Positions 56,635-64,000 of a stretch of 64,000 bases of DNA are shown here, piece after piece. Each line of letters begins with the position of its first letter. Positions within the stretch are counted from its first letter, which is position 1. Under the pieces are notes generated by a model that did no database searches, was not told where the DNA came from, and worked only from the letters and a program-made list of their open reading frames with translations. The DNA comes from Solenopsis invicta (Eukaryota > Arthropoda > Insecta > Hymenoptera > Formicidae), in contig NC_052668.1 in the NCBI RefSeq assembly GCF_016802725.1, positions 26,282,501 to 26,346,500 of the forward strand, read 5' to 3'. The position numbers were made by a program, and so were the translations under genes.

Positions 56635-58118
56635 TTTTGCTTTCTTACTAATCAACACAAGCGAGTATGACGATACTGACTGTATTAAAGCCTCTCACAA
56701 CGCAAAACTTACTGAAACGTTTTTTTTAAACCACCTCGAACTAGCTCGAAAAAAAATCCCTCTCTACATGTATGCTTTTCCATTATATAATGTCAATATA
56801 CTTGGCAGCATGTTAGGATAATGTTACACCCACGTTGTTTTATGATTTTCACAACTTGGGATTGAAGTGGGGGTTACCGCATTATTTTGTGCCATTTGCC
56901 TCTTAATATTTATAGACATACTGGAAACAATTTCTTATATTTTCCTCCTAAAAATATCATCTTGCGGTTTCTGTTGTATAACAACATGTGCGTTACGCAT
57001 TAATAGGAAAAATTTTAACGACAATAAGAAGAATATACTACTAATTATAATGTTTATTAATTAATATTTATAAATATTAAATTATTAATATTATTAAATG
57101 TTAAAGTTGTTTTTACATTTATCCTGAAATTATCAAGTGCATCTCTATCGATTTTTGTGCATAGAAATTTTTCAACGTCTCAAAAAGTTCACCTATTCCT
57201 TATCTTAAAAAAAAAAAATTGCAATGGGAATGATCTTTGTGCGGTGATGTGAATGCCATTAATTTTTCTATGAATAGCATAGAGTCAAATTTCGAATCTG
57301 ACATCATTGACCTATATTTGTACTTAATATTTGTTTTTGTAAACAAGAAACTTTTTGTAAAAATATTGTTTGTTTATTTCCAAGTTAATGTCTAAATATC
57401 CGTTTTTATTTAAATATTGTTTTTTTCAAAGGCATTTATTTTAAAACACTGAATTTTAACAGCAAAACGATTAATGAAATGCATTTTATGCGAACAAGAT
57501 AATGTTAAGACTTTTGGAAAGAATATGATTTTTGTACCATGTCATAAAAAATTAATTTTTTTTCTTACTTATTTTTTTGCGATATTTGATTTTTCCTGTT
57601 TGTTCCATATTGAAAATCACTTAGTTGTTTATAATTAAGCTTTTTTTAAATTAATTGTGCTTAATTTTTAAGATTTCGTAGAAAATAAGTATTGAGATTT
57701 AACACTTATAGAGATTTAAAAAATTAATGAAAAAAAAGTAAAAAGTTTAAAGTTTGTAAATTACTAATTTTAGTTCAAAGTTAATAGATTTGAAATTAAA
57801 TTAAGTTAAAAGTTTAAAACATTTAGGAAGCAAGTACAATTAAGTGTTAAAATGTACTTTAAAAAAGTTAAAAAGTGTCTTATAACGATTGTCTGCTATT
57901 GTATGTAGGCATATGAGCACCATTAAAAAATAGAAGACCAGTAACTATAATAATTCGATCGTTAGAATTCGTCACCTAATAACGGAAATAATAAAAGTAG
58001 CTACAGTGTCTATAGTAGGTATAATGGCCCTTTCTTCTCTAGTATCAGCACATGCACCCGGCTTAACTACAAATGTATTTAAATTTAAGAAGTTATTAAC
58101 ATATATTTATTATTTTCT

Positions 58119-58162
<44 letters not shown>

Positions 58163-59300
58163 ACAAAATACTTGAAATTGTATGTTCATGAATTTTTGAA
58201 TAAGGAAATGGTCGGAAATGGCGAAATATCAATGATGGTGATAAGAAGGTATTTTAAGTTAACTATATTAATTTTTTTGCTTATTAACATGTGGCAGTTA
58301 TGATACATTGCCATGATTCTTCAAAAGCTGCAATATTGCTTACAGATATTTGGACAAGTGCACTCACACATACATCACACATTATGTTACTCATCCATTA
58401 CATATACACACGATATTTGAATCAGATAGGTATTTAAGCTCACAAGCCTTCTCTATACCTTCCAATCTGTCAAATATCTTTCACTGTTTTTCTGAATATT
58501 TTATCGCATAACGTTACGTTTTTTTACATTTCCATATTTAAATTAAATTCTAGAAATTTTTTCTTGTAATTCTTGTAATCAACAGAAAATTTACATAAAT
58601 AATTAACTAACAATGATAATAATTTCTAGAAAATATTTTAATGCTCCGAAAACAATCTCGAACAAAGCGAGATAACATCGGTCTTGGTAACAAAGTCGAT
58701 AGACATGATGGTAGACAGACATATTGTAATTCGATTTCACAGTAAAGTGTTAATTTTATTCAGATTAAACGCGAGAAGTTAATTCGTAGATATTTCCAAT
58801 TCATTATCAAAATAATTTAATAACATTATTATTTATTAAGCAGCTCCTGTATTTTGTCATTTTCTCACGCAAAAAAATATTTCAATTTATGATTCACAGT
58901 AAAGTGCTTGTGTGTATAAAGTCTTGTGAAAGAACGGTCCAAACAAACAGCTGAAACATATATGCCAATGTTAATAAACTAGTTCGTTATTAAATTATGA
59001 CTGATTTCTATCTATTATTCTAATTTATTTATTAACCTCAATTTACATTCGCCGCTTTTTGAATTATATTTTTTTTGTTTTAAGTCAAGCGTCAAAAATT
59101 TAAAAAAGAATTACAAAAATTTTAATGTCCAATTATTTTAGATTTTATAAGATTTGTTCCTTTTAATTATCAACTTTTAATATTTAAAAATTAATTGCCG
59201 TTAATACGATATAAAGTTATTGTAAAAAAACATTGTTTCTTACCTAAAAATATATAGTAATATATTCTGAAGCATTCAAAAATTCAATCGACTGTTCGAA
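56635..59300. other. GR spacer 3
   Basis: Contains an upstream block (GGATAATGTTACACCCACGT) shared with the next locus, the 3' part of repeat A (about 57,820-58,090; the 5' part is missing or unrecognisable), a (GA)n microsatellite and the downstream block (about 58,500-58,760). Confidence 0.6.
58125..58161. repeat. (GA)n microsatellite
   Basis: Uninterrupted GA tract; the flanking spacers lack it. Confidence 0.97.
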
Positions 59301-60684
59301 TTATTTACAAAATTGAATGAGTATTAAATTACTGACGATAACTCCCGCGAACTGAAAAATAAGTTTACATTATTTAATTGCTTTAATTGATAATATTTAC
59401 ACTGCAATTAAAAAGGTAATTTCGAAAATTATAAGAAAATATGTTAAATACATACTCACAGAAATGAACAGAGAATTGTTAATTTCGAAGAAATTGCCAT
59501 CTGTAAATGCTACTTGATGCAGTTGAAGCTGAATTGCAAAATCATTGATCTCGTTTCTGACATAGTCTCCATTTAGATTTTTGCAACTTACATTACTTGT
59601 TAATAGAAATCCATATACAATTATGCCGGACCTTTCGGATTCTTGACGCGTGAGTGTGAAAATCCAGCACTTTACAACGAATTGTATGACAAACACAATA
59701 CATACAATGTATGCATTTATCATGTTAAAGTAGCTTTCGTGCATGAAATACGTGTAAGCCATGAATAATGCACTTAGGACTGTGGTAATGCAGTTCATTA
59801 ACCAGAGGAAAAGTTGAACACCGTGAATGTCGTTTACCATGTTGATGAGATCACAAATACCTAGATAACGACTACGACATTATTGCGATCTCAATGCCGT
59901 TTTGAGTTATATCTAAGTGCATGCACTTACATTTATATTGTAATGATACAGAAGATGTTATTTTCAGAAAAACTCACCATTATTCTCTGATGTGTCTAAT
60001 TTGGAGCGCTATGCATTGCGCATCCGATAACTCGTCCAATTGGCCGATCAATTTATTTATCGTTTGAAATCTGTAATAAAGCACATAGACGACAATGTCG
60101 AAGACGAAGCTATTGATCAACACCTGAGCTACCATGTAGTAATATAATAAGTTCCACTTTAGAAAAGACAACTGTGAATATGTACAGTAATCATACACGT
60201 TACATGTAATCGGGTACAAAGGAAAGCAAGCAAAAGTTGCGAGAATTGCTGTTGCTTCTAGGTATTTTACTGGCTGGTCATTCATAGATGTATCCTTTTT
60301 AATCTTTTGCTCGAGCTTCTCCAGTTTGTCCATCAGCTTCAACCACTTGTCGTATTGACTGATCCCGTAACAAATGTAGTAATACGTCGACACATAACTA
60401 ATCACGAAGTCCATGTAGTATGTGAACGAAAGTACATTGGTGACCACGCCAAAAAACGAAGATAATATCTCCTAGTATCTGAAGCTATAATATATCTCAT
60501 ATGCCAAGCTAATGGAACACAAAGCCAAGTGAACGACACGTATGATTATCGTTACAACTTTGGGACACCTTCGCGGATGTGCAACACCGACGCCCATGAA
60601 CCAAGAGATGTACGATATTGGGCGTAAGATGTGCTCTATCGAGGGCGAATTATCGTCATCTTGTACATGCTTTGTTTTCTCCAT
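59301..60684 (-). pseudogene. gustatory receptor pseudogene, nonsense codon and 5-bp deletion
   Basis: Exon 1 59,978-60,684 (ATG), exon 2 59,460-59,860, exon 3 59,301-59,351. Exon 1 has an in-frame TAG at codon 71 (60,474-60,472), after TM1; the sister locus has TAT at this place. The frame continues unchanged after it (59,980-60,447). At the 3' end of exon 1 a 5-bp loss turns the usual GAG-TTT-CAT-AAT-G into GAA-TAATG, creating a stop just before the donor. Exon 2 has four extra codons (TSNVS for N) and is open. In exon 3 the TM7 signature is SNLILIQF, one residue shorter than in other copies. At least two lesions each would inactivate the gene. Confidence 0.92.
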
Positions 60685-62927
60685 TTTTGCGTTTTATCTT
60701 CTTACTAATCAACGTAAGCTACTATGACTACTGGCTGTATTAAAGCCTCTCACAACGCAGAACTCACTGAAATGTTTTTTTAAATCGCCTCGAAATAGCT
60801 CGAAAAAATCCCTCTCTATGAGTTTCCGTTATATAATATCAATACACCTGGCAGTATGTAAGGGATAATGTTACACCCACGTTGTTTGGCGTGTCTTAAG
60901 TTTTCACAACTTGAGAGTAAAGTGGGGGTTACCACATTATTATTTAATTATTTTATGCCATTTACCTTTTAATATTTGTAGACATATAATTAATATTTAT
61001 ATTGAAAACAATTTCTTATATTTTTTTCCTAAAGATATCATCTCGCGGTTTCTGTTGAATAACAACATGTATGGGGAAATAAATTCAATGAGAAAAAGAA
61101 GAATATACTATAAACTACATTTTTTTTTAAGAATAATATTTCAAAATGTTATTAATAGTGCTACAATTAACTTTATATTTATCCTGAAATCATCGAGTTT
61201 ATTCAGAGCGAAATTTAGAGCGCATCAAAATGGGTATTCTAACCAGTTGGCTTTCAAAATATCTCAGTACTACATAGTTGGTGCGAAAACACTGTCCTTT
61301 TACTCTAAAAGACAATATATTTTTACAACAAAGTTTATTCCACGGAAAGACGATATGTTTTTGCTGACTATTTGGAAATATTATGTAATATAAAGCCCAA
61401 TTGAACAGAATATTTTTATGCATACATTTTGCAATTCATTTGAGAGGAAGACGATAATATGTTTTCACACTACACATATAGAGATATTGTAGAAACTCGA
61501 ATTGATGGAACACTAATTTTAGTGCAATTTAAATTTTATTTTTAATTTCAACTTATATAATTGTTAAATTATCATGTAAGATAAAACAATTAATGATGAT
61601 ATCCCGAATATAACGGTACATTGATGACTTAATAACAAAGTCGAAGGTATTTATGTCTTGGAATTGTTGATCATTATTAATACAGGAGAAAATTGTAACA
61701 TGTCATTTGTTATCCATTTTTATTGAATAACTTTGTTATTAATCAATATTTTATATTAAAACTTGAATGACTATATTTTAAAGTATTATTTAATAAATTG
61801 TAGATTAAAAGTAATGAAAATATTTATTATACTTAAAATGTAATTTATAAAAATGTGACGCACAACAATCAAAAGAGAAAAAGTGGCGGTAATATGACTA
61901 GCCCATAAATACATTTAAAAAATTGGTTTAGTTTAAATAACGCACAGTATTTTGTTACAATATTATGTATTTTTGACTTTCTATAGTTTAGCATTTTTTC
62001 AAATTAGAATTCTTATGTTCAGAAACATAAGAGAGATTATTTTATCCTTATTTAACATTAAACAACAAGAATAAAGTGATATTTATAATATATCTAAACG
62101 TAGCCATCTAAATTCTAAAGTAACAATCGATTTATTGAAGAAATATTTCAATATGAAAATTTTACTTAAAAAGTCATTTTAACAAAATTCAATGTTATTA
62201 TTTAACTTTTCATAACTTAAAATGTGTACAGTCGAATTAAAATTAATAACAAAAAACCGCGCGAGTGTACATACATTTGTACAATAATGCGTTTAAGTGT
62301 AAAAATTATTAGGAAGTATAATTAAGTGTTAAAATGTATCTTGAAAAAATTTGGAAATACACTTGAGTAAAAATGCATTATAACAATTGTCTACTATTGT
62401 TTATATGAGCACCATGAAAGAACGGCAGACCACTAAATGAATAAATCCATAGGTAATCGTTAGAATTCGTCACCTAATAACGGAGATAATAGGAGTAGCT
62501 GTAATGTTTACAGTTAGCATAATACTCCTTTCTTCTCTAACAATAGCACGTGCACCCAGCTTGACTTAATAAACTCCTTTTTACAAATGTATTTAAATTT
62601 AAAAAGCTATTGTTATTAAAATACATTTATTATTTTCCAAAACTAAAACAACACAAAAAACTTGAAATTATATGTTTATGAATTTCATGAAAGTCAAGCA
62701 TCAAAGGTTTTGAAAAAGTTACAGGAATTTTAATATCCAGGTATTTTAGATTTTATAAGATACGTTTCTTTTAATTATCAAGTTTTAGTATTCAAAAAAC
62801 AATTGTCGTTAATACACAATATAAAGTTAATGTAAAAAACCTATTGTTTTACTTTAAAATGTTAATGTTAAAATGTTAAAATGTTAAAGTAATATATTCG
62901 CTATAAAATCCACAAAAATTGAATCGA
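60685..62927. other. GR spacer 4 with repeat A
   Basis: Upstream block ATAATGTTACACCCACGTTGTTTGGC (about 60,866-60,890), repeat A (about 61,690-62,570), and a short 3' flank. The downstream block present beside the other loci is missing here, with a direct junction near 62,690. A triple TTAAAATGT repeat lies at about 62,855-62,885. Confidence 0.55.
61690..62570 (+). repeat. dispersed repeat A, GR spacer copy 3
   Basis: GTGGCGGTAATATGACTAGCC, GTACAGTCGAATTAAAATTAATAAC and GAGATAATAGGAGTAGCTGTAATG in the same order as the other copies. Confidence 0.75.
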
Positions 62928-64000
62928 CTATTCGGGTGTTTTATGAAATTGAATGGCTATTAGTACATTACTGACGATAACTCCAATGAACTGAAAAACA
63001 AGTTTACATCATTTAATTGGTTTATGAGAAATACTATTTACACTGCAATTAGAAAGCTAATTTCAAAAATTATGATAAAATAAGTTAAGTGTATACTCAC
63101 ACAGATGAACAGAGAATTGTTAATTTCGAAGAAATTGCAAGCTGTAAATGCGACTCGATGCCGTTGAAGTTGTATTGCAAAATCATTGATCTCGTTTCTG
63201 ATACAATCTCCGTTTTCATTTTTGCAATTTAATAGAAATCTATATATAATTATGCCGGACTTTTCGGATTCTTCACGCGCGAGTGTGCAAATTTTGCACT
63301 TTACACCGAATTGTATGACATACAGGGTACATACAATATTTTCATTTATCATGTCATAGTAGTTTCCTGGTATGAAATATGCGTAGGCGATGAATAATGT
63401 AATTAGGACTTTGGTAATGCAGTTCATCAAGCAGAGGAAAAGTTGAACGCCGTGAATATCGTTTACCATGTTGATGAGATCACAATTACCTAGATATAAC
63501 AACAACGATATTATTGCAATCTCTGTTGTATTGAATTATAATCTAAGGGCATGTATTCACATTCATATTGCAATAATGTAGAAAATATCATTTTCGGAGA
63601 AACATACCATTATGAAGTTCTCTGACGCGTCTAATCTGGAGCACTATGCGTTGCGCGTCCGATAATTTATTTAATTGTCCGATCAATTTATTTATCGTTT
63701 GAAATCTGTAATAGAGCACATAGACGACAATGTCGAAGACGAAGCTATTGATCAACACCTGGGCTAACATGTAGCGAAATAACATGTTCATGTTTATAAA
63801 AAAGTAGTATGATTTTGTAAAGTAACTGTACAGGATGTGTATAATCGGGTACAAAGGAAAGCAAGCGAAAGCTGCGAGAATTGCTGCCGCTTCTAAGTAT
63901 TTCACTGGCTGGTCATCCACGGATATTTCTTTTTTAATCTTCTGATCCAGCTTCTTTATTCTGTCCATGAGCTGCGGCCACTTGTTATACTGACTGATTC
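62928..64000 (-). CDS. gustatory receptor, 3' part (start beyond the right edge)
   Basis: Exon 1 63,608-64,000 (partial; open to the window end; ends CATAATG before GTATGT), exon 2 63,101-63,489 (389 nt, after TATCTAG; ends before GTGAGT), exon 3 62,928-62,990 (after TTTTTTCAG; TAG). 281 codons are visible, all open. The visible part runs from SQYNKWPQLMDRIKKLDQKI through TM3 and TM4 (SFVFDIVVYVLYYRF), TM5-TM6 (MVNDIHGVQLFL) to a TM7 signature SNVLIAIQF, further from the TYhhhhhQF consensus than the other intact copies. CKICTLAREESEKSG replaces the usual CWICTLA. No lesion seen; intactness depends on the missing 5' part. Confidence 0.88.

Overview
The window looks like a piece of an insect nuclear genome, most likely an ant or another hymenopteran (inference). 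It is strongly AT-rich with scattered CpG-rich blocks. Its only recognisable host genes are spliced, tandemly duplicated insect gustatory receptors (GRs), and it is crowded with insect-type transposable elements. No bacterial-style operons, rRNA or convincing tRNA genes are visible.

Layout. (1) 1-5.7 kb: the 5' part of one GR gene at the left edge and a complete three-exon GR gene (4178-5708), both on the minus strand. Between them lie a decayed copia-type reverse transcriptase, a 110-bp-arm inverted repeat with a hammerhead-ribozyme-like core, and a 430-bp fold-back. (2) 5.7-13.7 kb: mainly unassigned AT-rich sequence with dispersed repeats. (3) 13,741-19,263: a full-length Ty3/gypsy-type LTR retrotransposon with LTRs that read as identical, a 4-bp target duplication and one uninterrupted Gag-Pol frame. 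It starts with a SAP-like domain, and a 17-bp repeat grows out of its tRNA-Pro primer-binding site. (4) 19.3-36 kb: AT-rich DNA with CpG-rich blocks, several dispersed repeats and two terminal-inverted-repeat elements ending in CACTGAG/CACTAAG. (5) 35,986-40,314: a TTAA-flanked piggyBac-like non-autonomous element. Inside it sits a 2.85-kb fold-back element with a perfect 9-bp target duplication, whose arms are arrays of a 147-bp satellite. (6) 40-46 kb: more unassigned DNA and one TIR element carrying the repeat that also occupies the GR spacers. (7) 46-64 kb: five tandem GR loci on the minus strand, spaced about 4-4.7 kb apart. The first two are intact, the next two are pseudogenes, and the last is cut by the window edge.

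GR gene model. Every GR locus that reaches exon 3 fits the same structure: a long exon 1 (four likely membrane segments) ending in phase 1, a 389-nt (or longer) exon 2 that begins CTAG|G or equivalent and ends in phase 0 before GTGAGT/GTAAGT, and a 51-114-nt exon 3 starting after TTTTTCAG (or TTTTTTCAG) that carries the TM7 signature of the TYhhhhhQF type. The array shows birth-and-death evolution: recent duplications (the 46-kb and 51-kb genes share nearly identical upstream DNA), two pseudogenes with identifiable lesions, and drift of the TM7 signature along the array.

Exon boundaries were placed by eye from splice consensus, reading frame and comparison among copies. Family assignments rest on motifs. 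No database search was possible.
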